Source: Methanoregula sp. UBA247 (GTDB lineage: Archaea > Halobacteriota > Methanomicrobia > Methanomicrobiales > Methanospirillaceae). Taken from it: 54,378 nt of DNA. The DNA lies in contig DADR01000062.1 in the NCBI GenBank assembly GCA_002495055.1, positions 1 through 54,378 of the forward strand, given 5' to 3'. Numbering within the stretch: the stretch's first letter is position 1; each line of letters begins with the position of its first letter. Shown here piece by piece: positions 19,110 to 29,000 of the stretch. The position numbers and the translations under genes were made by a program. The notes under the pieces are model-generated. The model was not told the origin of the DNA and did not search any database. It was given only the letters and a program-made list of their open reading frames with translations.

Positions 19110-19722
19110 GACCAATCAGTGCAAGGAGCTTCCTTGCCCAGAACAGTTTGCCCCGCTTCACTGGATCCACATTTTCGTCATCAAGGTCAAACCCGATAAT
19201 CGTGATATGACCGGCCCCGAGTTCATCGGCTGCAAAAACCGCACGGTCACCATCAGAAAATCCACCAAAGTCGTAGACATTGGGGAGCGGGACGCTTTGT
19301 GTAGTAGCAACCACCGGGCCTTTGAATCTCGGCACCCAGTAGCGGAGCAGGGGCATATTATCACCATGAGCATGGATAACGACAATCGTACCTGATTCGT
19401 TCAGCTCAAGAAGCCGATCTGTCGCACCATCAAGATCGGTAAAAACCGCATCCGGGAAGATACCCTTTGCATCGAGGACTTCAGCTGCAGCATCTGCTGC
19501 GAATACAACACCCCGTATTTTTTCAAGCTCATCTTTCAGGCAGGGTGCATTACCACAGACAGTGACTTCATTACCATGCGCAAGAGACGCAAGGGACAGG
19601 ATATTATCGCGGGTCATGAGCGAAGAAAGCAACCGGGCTGCTTCCTCGTCCTGTGTACGATCAAACCCGAAATATTCTAAAATTTCACGGTAATAAGGTT
19701 CCCATAGGTCGAAATTCATCAT
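19099..19722 (-). CDS. mptE: 6-hydroxymethyl-7,8-dihydropterin pyrophosphokinase, MptE-like (DUF115)
   Basis: The archaeal enzyme transfers pyrophosphate from ATP to 6-hydroxymethyl-7,8-dihydropterin, a step on the way to methanopterin. The 207-residue protein has the DUF115 pattern: a nucleotide-like loop VTVCGNAPCLKDEL near 50-63, VFAADAAAEVL near 71-81, the acidic PDAVFTDLDG near 91-100, HAHGDN near 116-121 and ITIIGFDLDDENV near 173-185. It is shorter than the Methanocaldococcus enzyme by little, if at all. The name rests on motif recognition. The gene lies first in a two-gene operon with the radical-SAM gene, whose start it overlaps. Confidence 0.85.
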   Translation of the reverse strand: MMNFDLWEPYYREILEYFGFDRTQDEEAARLLSSLMTRDNILSLASLAHGNEVTVCGNAPCLKDELEKIRGVVFAADAAAEVLDAKGIFPDAVFTDLDGATDRLLELNESGTIVVIHAHGDNMPLLRYWVPRFKGPVVATTQSVPLPNVYDFGGFSDGDRAVFAADELGAGHITIIGFDLDDENVDPVKRGKLFWARKLLALIGHAC

Positions 19723-19749
19723 TATCCCCCTTGATGTGAAGAAAATGCA

Positions 19750-19864
19750 TCGTCGGGTGTTGCCGACGAATTTCTGAAGTTGAAGATCATATCATCCCTC
19801 TCTTACTCCGTTGCAACCGGGAATTGATGCATATCTTTTCCTTCCCCAACGGTGTATCACCGTT
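19750..19864. repeat. Two perfect hairpins in the mptE / DHH gap
   Basis: TCGTCGG at 19750-19756 pairs with CCGACGA at 19763-19769 (7 bp, 6-nt loop). AACGGTG at 19848-19854 pairs with CACCGTT at 19858-19864 (7 bp, 3-nt loop). The second lies about 50 bp past the stop codon of the DHH gene and could be its 3' structure. Neither is followed by a T tract. The first could lie in the mptE leader. Confidence 0.35.
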
Positions 19865-19912
19865 CTCAACAAGTATTCAGGTATCAGTCCTGATTATCAG
19901 TAATCCCTGCGA

Positions 19913-21382
19913 TTACGCTCCGTTCTTTTTACCTTCATTCTCCAGACCAACCAGATTCTTGAATTTCTGCAAAATGGGCTCGATAACAAACTCGAGCAGC
20001 TGGGCTTTGTTTTCTACTTTACCGAAATAATGAAGGGGAAGCTGGGCTGCTGCCATGTTCGGGTGACCTCCGGCGTCACCGATCTCCCCGAACGCTTCTG
20101 AGAGTGCATTGCCGATATGTAACCTGATATCACGGTTGCGTGCCGAGATCACAATCGTGTTATCCGTGATTCCATAGACAAGCGCTGTATTTACCCCTTC
20201 GAGAGTGATAAGAATGTCAGCAGCCTGAGGGAGTGCATCACGGTTCATGACATATCCCACGTTAGCGAAGAGATACCCGCTCTGGATTTTCCTTTTTGTG
20301 ATCGCGGTGCCGATCACATCCAGTGTTTCCTGCGACATGGAAGGAGACATGATCTTATCGAGAAGATCAGCATCCGTGAGAGGCAGGAGGAATCCGGCAT
20401 AATTGAGATCCTGCGGTGTTACATTATGTTTAAATTCCCTGGTGTCTGTCCGGATACCGTACAGGAGGGCAGTCGCAACCCGCTTATCAACAGGAACATC
20501 GAGCTCCTGCAGGTACTGGGTGAGAATGCTCGCTGTCGCACCCACACTCGGGCGTATATCAATAAACGTGTTCTGGGTCGCCACGTGACTCCCATCATTG
20601 TGATGGTCGATGATAATGTTGATCCTGGTCTGGGGAGGTACATCATTATTGACTCCCGGGGACGGACAATCAACAAGAGCAAGGTAGGTGCATTTCTGGA
20701 GTGCCTCGGGAGTCAGGTGCTCCATTTTAATGTCAAGCAGATTAACAAACGTCCTGTTTTCCTGGTGCCCAATATTGCCTTCGTAAAAAATCCTTGTCGC
20801 AAGTGATTTTGGATTGGCATGTTTTGCTATCTCGGCAAGCGCAATTGCAGAAGAGATAGCATCCGGATCCGGGTTCTTATGGGTAATGATGCCCAACATG
20901 CCCTCCCAGCTGGCAAGCAGCGTAAAGAGCCGCTGTGAAATCCTGCGTGAATGTTGCTTTTTGATCTGAAGGATGGCAGACCGTGCAACCACCTCCTGGG
21001 GGTAGAGCACGAACTCTGCCCCGGCAGCGGTAAGCTTCTGCCCGTTTACGGGATCAACCGAACGTGCAACAACAAGAACGGTCGGGTACCGTCTTTTAAT
21101 GGTGAGAACCGCAGCAAGGTTGGCATCCCCGTTTCCGGTCATTACGAAGGCGATCTCGAAGACCGGGAGCCCGTTCAGCATATCCGGCGAGTTGATATCC
21201 CGCACATATGCATCATATTTCTGGTCTCTGAGATTTTTCACCCGGGCATCATCATTGTCAATCGCAATTATGCGCTCATTCTCGTGGGCAAGTTCTAAAA
21301 TGATGTTATAACCATTCGTCCCGCACCCGAAAATGCAGTATTTTGTTGGTCCCGGTTGCTCAAACGGGGCATCTTGCGGCAT
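19913..21382 (-). CDS. RCK (TrkA-N) – DHH/DHHA1 phosphoesterase
   Basis: The 489-residue protein joins two modules. Residues about 10-130 form a Rossmann RCK/TrkA-N domain (IFGCGTNGYNIILELA, then an acidic IAIDNDD) expected to bind NAD(H) or another nucleotide. From about 145 it is a DHH phosphoesterase: motif NPDPDAISSA, LALVDCP, the name motif DHHND near 255, and a DHHA1 domain with GDAGGHPNMAAAQ near 440. DHH enzymes with metal centres cleave nanoRNA, pAp or cyclic dinucleotides. The fusion suggests ligand-gated phosphoesterase activity (inference); the substrate is not evident. The start at 21382 is chosen because the RCK fold begins just after it; an open frame continues to 21445 without homology. 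The gene diverges from tRNA-Lys. Confidence 0.88.
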   Translation of the reverse strand: MPQDAPFEQPGPTKYCIFGCGTNGYNIILELAHENERIIAIDNDDARVKNLRDQKYDAYVRDINSPDMLNGLPVFEIAFVMTGNGDANLAAVLTIKRRYPTVLVVARSVDPVNGQKLTAAGAEFVLYPQEVVARSAILQIKKQHSRRISQRLFTLLASWEGMLGIITHKNPDPDAISSAIALAEIAKHANPKSLATRIFYEGNIGHQENRTFVNLLDIKMEHLTPEALQKCTYLALVDCPSPGVNNDVPPQTRINIIIDHHNDGSHVATQNTFIDIRPSVGATASILTQYLQELDVPVDKRVATALLYGIRTDTREFKHNVTPQDLNYAGFLLPLTDADLLDKIMSPSMSQETLDVIGTAITKRKIQSGYLFANVGYVMNRDALPQAADILITLEGVNTALVYGITDNTIVISARNRDIRLHIGNALSEAFGEIGDAGGHPNMAAAQLPLHYFGKVENKAQLLEFVIEPILQKFKNLVGLENEGKKNGA

Positions 21383-21487
21383 ATTATACAAAGATGGATC
21401 ATTCCAGCGTATTAAGGAATTCCAAAGTACGCATCTCCAAAACATTTATTCGGCATTATCGACCACATTACTAGGTCTAACGAACTT

Positions 21488-21561
21488 GGGTCTGTAGCTT
21501 AGTTCGGCATAGCGGCGGACTCTTAATCCGCAGGTCAAGGGTTCAAATCCCTTCAGGCCCG
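21488..21561 (+). tRNA. tRNA-Lys (anticodon CUU)
   Basis: The 74-nt cloverleaf has acceptor arms GGGTCTG and CAGGCCC (one G-U pair) with discriminator G, a D arm starting GCT, anticodon stem GCGGA/TCCGC with loop CTCTTAA (anticodon CTT), and T arm AAGGG-TTCAAAT-CCCTT. CCA is not encoded and no intron is present. It reads AAG codons. It lies in the gap between the DHH gene and kinase 3. Confidence 0.97.
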
Positions 21562-21767
21562 TTTCTTTTCTGTCACAAATCCTGATTTATAACGAAGTTT
21601 CGAGGTCTTTGGAATGATCCGGGCAATTGGCAATCATGGGAATGATAATATACCGGGATTCTTTCGGTTTCTTTCCTGGTAAAAAATACATTGAGATCAC
21701 CCTATGGTGACTGAATATGTCCCTGACTGTCATTTTATCATGATATGAGAGTTCTTTTTATACGTTC

Positions 21768-21775
21768 TTTTATAA
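21768..21775 (+). promoter_or_regulatory. Candidate TATA box of kinase 3
   Basis: TTTATAAC lies about 75-82 nt before the ATG at 21850, implying a leader of about 50 nt. A second AT-rich candidate, TTTTTATA, lies about 13 nt further upstream. Confidence 0.35.
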
Positions 21776-21849
21776 CACCATTGTGCCTGTCGTAACATTC
21801 ATTGGTTGAGAAAACAATTGCCTGTCAAATCGTACACAGGTCCCCTTGC

Positions 21850-24800
21850 ATGTTTTCTATTCTTTATGTTGATGATGAACCGACATTACTCGAGATAGGA
21901 AAAATATTTCTTGAAGAGAAAGGGTTGTTTTCTGTTGATACGGTTCTCTCAGCTCAAAAAGCGCTCCTGAAGATTTTGGAGAAAAAGTACGATGCCATCA
22001 TCTCTGATTTCCAGATGCCGGTGATGGACGGCATTGAATTCTTAAAACGTGTCAGGGCATCCGGGAATACCGTACCGTTCATAATTTTCACCGGCCGGGG
22101 CCGGGAAGAGATTGTGATCCAGGCAATAAATGAAGGGGCTGACTTCTATCTCCAGAAAGGTGGTGAGCCGGTATCTCAGTTCGCCGAGCTTGAGCATAAG
22201 GTCCTGATGGCACTCATGCGGAGAAAAGCGGAAGCAAGCATCCGGGACCACGAGCGCCGTGAGGCGGATATTATCAACTTCCTGCCGGACGCAACCTTTG
22301 CAATCGATACTGAAGGCCTTGTGATCGCGTGGAACCGGGCGATTGAGAGGATGACCGGAGTTAAATCATTAGAAATTCTCGGAAAAGATAATCACGAATA
22401 TGCAATCCCTTTTTACCATGAACGCCGTCCAATCCTCATCGATCTTGTCCTCAAAGATGATCCCGTCACCGCCGCAAAATACCCGGCCATAACACGGGAC
22501 GGGACAACCCTTTTCTCCGAAATAACGATCCCCCACTTCAACAATGGCACCGGGGCAGTTCTCTGGTTTACAGCTTCCCCGCTCTATGATACCCACGGTA
22601 CCGTTGTCGGGGCGATCGAATCGATACGCGAGATCACAGGGAGAAAACGGGCAGAGGATGCGCTGAACGAGAGTGAAAAATTCCTCAACAGCGTTGTTGA
22701 GAACATTCCTGACATGATCTTTGTGAAAGATGCACAGGATCTCCGGTTCGTCCGGTTCAATAAAGCCGGTGAAGAATTGCTCGGGTATATGAGGGACGAT
22801 CTCTATGGGAAAAGTGATGGGGATATCTTCCCGAAAAACGAGGCTGACTTTTTCACGATAAAGGACTACGAGGTTCTCAATAAAAGGCAGGTCGTTGATA
22901 TTCCCGAAGAGAAGATCCAGACCCGGCTCAGGGGCGAACGGCTCCTCCACACCAAGAAAATTCCGATTCTTGATGAATGGGGAAACCCAAGTTACATATT
23001 GGGAATATCTGAAGATATTACCGAGCGCAGGAGATCTGAAAATGACCTTAAGAACACCGTTGTGTTTCTGAACAGCCTGATCGACCAGAGCCCGACACCG
23101 ATGTGGATTTCGAATGAAAAGGGAATTCTTATACTTATCAATAAGGCCTGTTGCGACCTTTTAAAAATCGATGAAGCTGATGTCATAGGAAAATATTCCA
23201 TATTTGAAGATCCTCTCGTTCAGGAACAGGGTTTCATTCCCCTTGTCCATAATGTCTTTGAAAAAGGGGTTGTCGCACAGTTCCAGATGACGTATGATAC
23301 AAAACAGGTAACAAACCTGCAACTGAACAGGTTCGTATCGCTCATACTTGATGTAACTGTTTTTCCTGTGCGTAACGTTAACGGAAAGATCACGAATGCG
23401 ATCATCCATCCCATAAATATTACCGAACGCAAGAAAGCGGAGGATGCAGTCCGTGAGAGTGAAGAGCGGTACCGGAATGTGGTAGAAGACCAGACCGAAT
23501 TCATCTCCCGGTTTTTACCGGATGGCACCCATGTCTTTGTCAATGAAGCCTATTGCAGGTATTTCGGCCTGAAACGTGATGAAATCCTCGGGCACCGGTT
23601 CCGGCCAAAGCTTCCTCCCGAAGATCGGGAACATCTGAAAAGTTTCCTGGCATCCCTCACACCAGAAAATCCGGTCGATACTATCGAACGCCGGATCATC
23701 ATGCCGAATGGCAGCATACGGTGGCAGCGGTGGAGCGACCGGGCAATTTTCGATGCAACAGGGCAGATTATTGAATATCAGTCTGTCGGGAGCGATATTA
23801 CCAAACACAAAGAGGCAGAAGAGGAGCTCAGGCAGAACCAGAAACGCTTCCAGAGTATCTTTGATTACAGCCCCCTCGGTATTGCAATCGTCTCACCCGA
23901 TTTCAGATTCCGGATGGTGAACCCCCGGTTCTGCATGATGCTGAAGTACAGTGAAGACGAACTATTGACCAAATCATTCCCTGATATCACGCACCCGGAC
24001 AACAAAACATCCGATATTTCAGAAACACAAAAGATCTACGCAGGAGAGCGCGATGTATACCGGACCGAGAAGAGATACATCAAAAAAGATGGTTCGTTTC
24101 TCTGGGCTTCCCTTGGAGTATCCTCGGTAAAGGACGAGGCTGGTAAGGTCCTTTATGCAATCGCCCTGATCGAGGATATTACCGATCGCAAGCGGGCGGA
24201 AGAGAATCTGGTCATCGCATCCCAGGAATATCATACCCTGCTGGACCAGATACAGGACGTATATTACCGGACTGATACCGAAGGGCGCCTGATTCAGATC
24301 AGCCGGTCGATGGCTGGAATGTTCGGATATAGTGAGGTTTCAGAGATTCTTGGTAAAAATATTGCACAGGAGTTCTACCTCAACCCTGCAGACAGGAGGC
24401 GGTTTTTAGAAGAAGTCTACCGGAACGGAAAAGTAACAAATTACGAAGTCTATCTGAAGAAAAAAGATGGTTCGCCAGTGCTTATCTCTGCAAGCAGTCA
24501 TCTCTTGAATAATCCGGACGGCACAATTGGTGGTATCGAAGGCACTTTCAGGGATATAACGGAACAAAAGCGGACGGAGGACACACTTCGCCAGAGGACC
24601 GAAGAACTCGATTACCGGAACCGGGTCATCAGTACGCTTCTTGAAACAGTACCCATCGGAATTTTCATGGTCGAAGCCACCTCAGGAAAACCAATCATTG
24701 CGAACCGTGAGGCGTCCCGGTTGCTTGGGCGGGGAATCCTTCCGGATGCAACAGAAGAGAACCTCGCCGAGGTTTATGAAGCGTACAAGGCCGGGACATC

Positions 24801-25968
24801 AATGCGTTACCCGACTCAGGAAATGCCGATTGTCCGTGGTATGTACGGGGAGAGCAGCCATGTCGATGATATGGTTGTTGTCAGACCCGACGGTTCAAAG
24901 ACCCGGCTGGAGATATTCGGAACCCCGGTCATCGATAAACAAGGCCGTATTGCCGCAAGCCTTGTCAGTTTCATTGATATCACTGAGCGCAAACAGGTTG
25001 AAGAGACGATCCAGCGTCTTGCACAGTTCCCGGGGCAGAATCCCAATCCGGTTCTCCGTATAGATGCGGATGGCACCCTGCTTTATGCAAATAATCCGGG
25101 GCTCGAATGGCTTGCAGCATCAGGAGAAAATGCAGGACAACAGTTGCCCGGTAGTATCAGGTCTATTGTTACCGATGCCCTGAACAAAAGAAGTATCATT
25201 AAAAGAGAAGTGGAATTGCAGGATGGAAAGAACCGGATATTTGAGGTCACTGCAATACGACCCGATGATGAAAATTATGTAAATATTTACGGTTCCGAGA
25301 TCACCGAAAGGAAGCGGGCTGAACGGACTATTCAGGAGACCAATAAAAAGATTAATCTCTTAACCAGCATCACCCGTCACGACGTAGCAAACCAGATCTC
25401 CGTCCTGCGCGGATTTACCAAGATCGCTATGATGAAGAAACCCGATCCTGTTGTGGCCGATCTTCTTGAAAAGATCGATACCGCGGGTTTTGCGATCGCC
25501 CGGCAGATCGCGTTCACCAAAGAGTACCAGGAACTTGGCATGCATGTTCCCCAATGGCAACGGATCCGTGAAATCGTTGCACACCAGAAAACGGATGGCA
25601 TATCCCTGTCATGCACCTGTGATGCCGAGGTCTTTGCCGACCCGATGCTTGAGAAAGTCTTCTTTAACCTCATCGATAACGCTGCCCGGCACGGGGAACG
25701 GGTAACCACCATCATGGTCAAATGCGGATCTGATCCGGACGGCCTTATGATAACTGTTGAAGATAACGGTGTCGGGGTGCCCCTTGACTCAAAAGAGAGG
25801 ATATTTGAGAAGGGGTACGGGAAGCATACCGGCTTTGGACTCTTTTTAGCCCGTGAAATCCTTGCAATCACCGGTATCACTATCCATGAAACAGGTATGC
25901 CCGGAAAAGGGGCACGGTTCGAGATCAAGGTACCAAAAGTTACCTACCGGATTACATCATCCGGATAA
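21850..25968 (+). CDS. REC-PAS8 hybrid histidine kinase (kinase 3)
   Basis: The protein has 1372 residues from the ATG at 21850 (MFSILYVDDEP). A TTG 16 codons upstream is in frame but unsupported. Receiver 1-120 has D8/D9 and phospho-Asp D53. Eight PAS domains follow, counted from eight linkers of the DITERK type. The kinase core has the H-box SITRHDVANQISVLRG (H1177), the N-box NLIDNAARHGE, EDNGVGV and GYGKHTGFGLF. PAS 1 is nearly the same as PAS 1 of kinase 4, and the last PAS-to-end region is also close to kinase 4, so the pair arose by tandem duplication. No transmembrane segment or output domain is seen. It ends at a T6 tract (25976-25981), 114 bp before kinase 4. Confidence 0.95.
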   Translation: MFSILYVDDEPTLLEIGKIFLEEKGLFSVDTVLSAQKALLKILEKKYDAIISDFQMPVMDGIEFLKRVRASGNTVPFIIFTGRGREEIVIQAINEGADFYLQKGGEPVSQFAELEHKVLMALMRRKAEASIRDHERREADIINFLPDATFAIDTEGLVIAWNRAIERMTGVKSLEILGKDNHEYAIPFYHERRPILIDLVLKDDPVTAAKYPAITRDGTTLFSEITIPHFNNGTGAVLWFTASPLYDTHGTVVGAIESIREITGRKRAEDALNESEKFLNSVVENIPDMIFVKDAQDLRFVRFNKAGEELLGYMRDDLYGKSDGDIFPKNEADFFTIKDYEVLNKRQVVDIPEEKIQTRLRGERLLHTKKIPILDEWGNPSYILGISEDITERRRSENDLKNTVVFLNSLIDQSPTPMWISNEKGILILINKACCDLLKIDEADVIGKYSIFEDPLVQEQGFIPLVHNVFEKGVVAQFQMTYDTKQVTNLQLNRFVSLILDVTVFPVRNVNGKITNAIIHPINITERKKAEDAVRESEERYRNVVEDQTEFISRFLPDGTHVFVNEAYCRYFGLKRDEILGHRFRPKLPPEDREHLKSFLASLTPENPVDTIERRIIMPNGSIRWQRWSDRAIFDATGQIIEYQSVGSDITKHKEAEEELRQNQKRFQSIFDYSPLGIAIVSPDFRFRMVNPRFCMMLKYSEDELLTKSFPDITHPDNKTSDISETQKIYAGERDVYRTEKRYIKKDGSFLWASLGVSSVKDEAGKVLYAIALIEDITDRKRAEENLVIASQEYHTLLDQIQDVYYRTDTEGRLIQISRSMAGMFGYSEVSEILGKNIAQEFYLNPADRRRFLEEVYRNGKVTNYEVYLKKKDGSPVLISASSHLLNNPDGTIGGIEGTFRDITEQKRTEDTLRQRTEELDYRNRVISTLLETVPIGIFMVEATSGKPIIANREASRLLGRGILPDATEENLAEVYEAYKAGTSMRYPTQEMPIVRGMYGESSHVDDMVVVRPDGSKTRLEIFGTPVIDKQGRIAASLVSFIDITERKQVEETIQRLAQFPGQNPNPVLRIDADGTLLYANNPGLEWLAASGENAGQQLPGSIRSIVTDALNKRSIIKREVELQDGKNRIFEVTAIRPDDENYVNIYGSEITERKRAERTIQETNKKINLLTSITRHDVANQISVLRGFTKIAMMKKPDPVVADLLEKIDTAGFAIARQIAFTKEYQELGMHVPQWQRIREIVAHQKTDGISLSCTCDAEVFADPMLEKVFFNLIDNAARHGERVTTIMVKCGSDPDGLMITVEDNGVGVPLDSKERIFEKGYGKHTGFGLFLAREILAITGITIHETGMPGKGARFEIKVPKVTYRITSSG

Positions 25969-26036
25969 TTCCCTGTTTTTTGTCAGGATAATTTTTATTT
26001 AGGATAACATATCTTTGATTGGTATAACCTCTATCC

Positions 26037-26046
26037 TTTAATATAT
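26037..26046 (+). promoter_or_regulatory. Candidate TATA box of kinase 4
   Basis: TTTAATATAT lies 37-46 nt before the ATG at 26083, giving a leader of about 15-20 nt that contains a GGGAG ribosome binding site. Confidence 0.4.
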
Positions 26047-26082
26047 CATCTTCCTCAATGTGGTTACTATAGGGAGTACATC

Positions 26083-29000
26083 ATGCACAGGATACTGTAT
26101 GTTGATGATGAGCCCAGTCTGTTGGAGATAGCAAAACTATTTTTGGAACAAACAAATGATGATTATTCCGTCGATATTGATACATCAGCACAACATGCAC
26201 TCCTTTCCATCGGCACACAAGGGTACGTTGCTATCATCTCTGATTACCAGATGCCGGAAATGGATGGAATTGCCTTTTTAAAAGCCGTCAGAAGCAGATA
26301 TGGGGATATCCCGTTTATTCTCTTCACCGGGCGTGGCCGCGAAGAAGTCGTAATCGAAGCAATAAACAATGGTGCGGATTTTTACATCCAGAAAGGGGGA
26401 GACCCCACAGCCCAGTTCGCCGAGCTTGCGCATAAGATCCGGCAGGCTATTGCACGGAGGCAGGCGGAAACGAGCATCCGCGACCACGAGCGCCGTGAGG
26501 CCGATATCATCAACTTCCTGCCGGATGCAACCCTGGCAATCGATACCCATGGTGTGGTGATTGCATGGAATCGTGCGATGGAGATGATGACCGGAGTAAA
26601 ATCATCAGAAATTCTCGGAAAAGGCAATTATGAATATGCGATCCCGTTTTACCATGAACGCCGCCCTATCCTTATCGATCTTGTTCTGAAAGATGATCCA
26701 ACCACCGCGGGAAAATATCCTGCCATAACCCGGGACGGGACTACCCTTTTTTCCGAGATTACGATCCCCCACTTTAACGATGGCAGGGGAGCCGTTCTCT
26801 GGTTCACCGCAACCCCGTTATACAACAGGAAGGGCGATGTCATTGGTGCCATTGAATCAATAAGGGAGATCACGGAGAGGAAACGGGCAGAGGAGACCCT
26901 GAACGAGAGCGAGAAGAGGTTCCGGGATCTTGCGGACCTGCTGCCACAAGGTATCTTTGAGGCCGACATAGAGGGCCGTATGACCTATGTCAACCGCATT
27001 GCATTGGAGATGTCAGGGTATACCTCCGAGGATGTTGAAAGAGGTATAAACGCCCTGAATGTGATCGCCCCGGAGGACAGGGAGCGGGCTGCAATGATCT
27101 TCCGCCAGATGGTTGAACGGGGGATTCGCAAACACGGAAGCCAGGAATTTCAGGCAGTTCGAAAAGACGGCAGCACGTTTCCGGTCTCCATATTTTCCTC
27201 GCCAATCCCACACGACGACAGGATAGCCGGGATACGTGGCATCATCATTGACATCACCGACCGCAAACATGCGGAAGAGAAAATCCGTGAGAGCGAGCAG
27301 AACTACCGGCTCCTTTTCGAAACCTCAACGGAAGGTATCCTTATCGCGCAGGGCGACCGTCTGGTGCATGTCAATCCCGCGATGGTCAGTCTCCTTGGTT
27401 ATCCTGCAGGAGTCATCACTTCGAAACCATTCACGGATTTTATACATCCAGAGGATCGGGAGAAGGTCATGAGCCGCCATCTCCAGCGTATGAGAGGAGA
27501 GATTCCCCCTACAGGATATGAATTCAGAATCCTCAATGGAGAAGGGCATGAAAAATGGGTCTGGATCACCTCAACCCGTATAGAATGGTCCGGAAAACCT
27601 GCTTCCCTGAGTTTTCTCACTGATATTACGGAACGAAAGGCAGCTGAAGATAATCTTATTGCCGCAAACAGGGAGTACACAAACCTGCTTGGCCAGATCC
27701 AGGATGTATACTACCGGAGCGATGCGGAAGGCCGGCTGGTGAAGGCCAGCCATTCATTCGCGATACTGCTCGGGTATGATGATGTCTCGGAATGCCTTGG
27801 CAGGAGAATTGCCGACGACTTCTACATGAATCCTTCTGACCGGAAATCCTTCCTTGAGGAGATCAACCGGAATAGGAAAGTCACCGATTACGAAGTCATT
27901 TTGAAAAAGAAGGACGGTAATCCGGTGATTGTTGAGGCCAGCAGCCACCACTATTTTGATCCTTCGGGAAAGGTGATCGGTGTCGAAGGCACGTTCAGGG
28001 ACATCACCAGCCGTAAAAATGCCGATGATGAGCTCAGGGCAGCATACGAACAGCTGACTGCATCACAAGAAGAACTAAGAGGTCAGTTCGATGAACTTGC
28101 GGCAAGTGAGCGGCGGGTAAGGGAAAGTGAATCGCGACTGAAGTATATGCTCGGTTTCTACGAGATGTCCCAACAACCGGAAAAAGAGCTCCTTTCTTAT
28201 GCTGTAGAGGGCTCTGGCATTGTTACCGGAAGTCCGCTGGGATATCTTGCATTTCTCAATGAAGAAGAAACCGAACTGGCGATGTATGCCTGGTCACGGG
28301 CTGCCATGCAGGAGTGCTTCATGCGGGAAAAGCCGATTATCTACCAGATGGGAAAAACCGGCCTTTGGGGAGAAGCAGTCCGGCAGCGTCGTCCTGTAAT
28401 CACCAACGATTACCAATCCCCAAATCTTATGAAGAGAGGATATCCTGAAGGACATCCCGTTATCATCCGTCACATGAATATCCCGGTATTGGATGGTGAT
28501 CATATCGTGATCGTTGCCGGTGTGGCAAATAAACCGTCCGATTATTCGGATAACGACGTCAAAGAACTCACACTTCTGATGCAGGGTCTCTGGCAGGTCA
28601 TAAAGAGGCGGCGGGCGGAAGAAGAACTCCGCGCAGCCCACGAACAGATCACTGCATCACAGGAAGAACTAAAAGGTCAGTTCGATGAACTTGAGGTAAG
28701 TGAGCAGCGGATCCGGGAGAGCGAGAGCAGGTTCCGGCAGCTTGCGGAAGCAACCATTGAGGGAATTGTCTTCCATAAAAGTGGTATTATCTTCGACCTC
28801 AATGAACGTGCCTGTGAACTCTTCGGGTATCCGCGCAACGAGATGATAGGGAGAAACGTCCTGACGCTTACAGCACCGGAATGTATTGAATTTGTGCAGC
28901 AGAAGATCATTCAGGGGTACAACAAATCCTATGAGGCCAAAGGACTGCGTAAGGATGGTTCCTCATTCTGGGCAGAACTGCAATCTCATGAATTCACCTC

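Noticed and set aside
21446..21487. A tRNA promoter between the DHH gene and tRNA-Lys
   Set aside because: There are several AT-rich runs (for example near 21446-21453) but none at a convincing distance from the tRNA 5' end.
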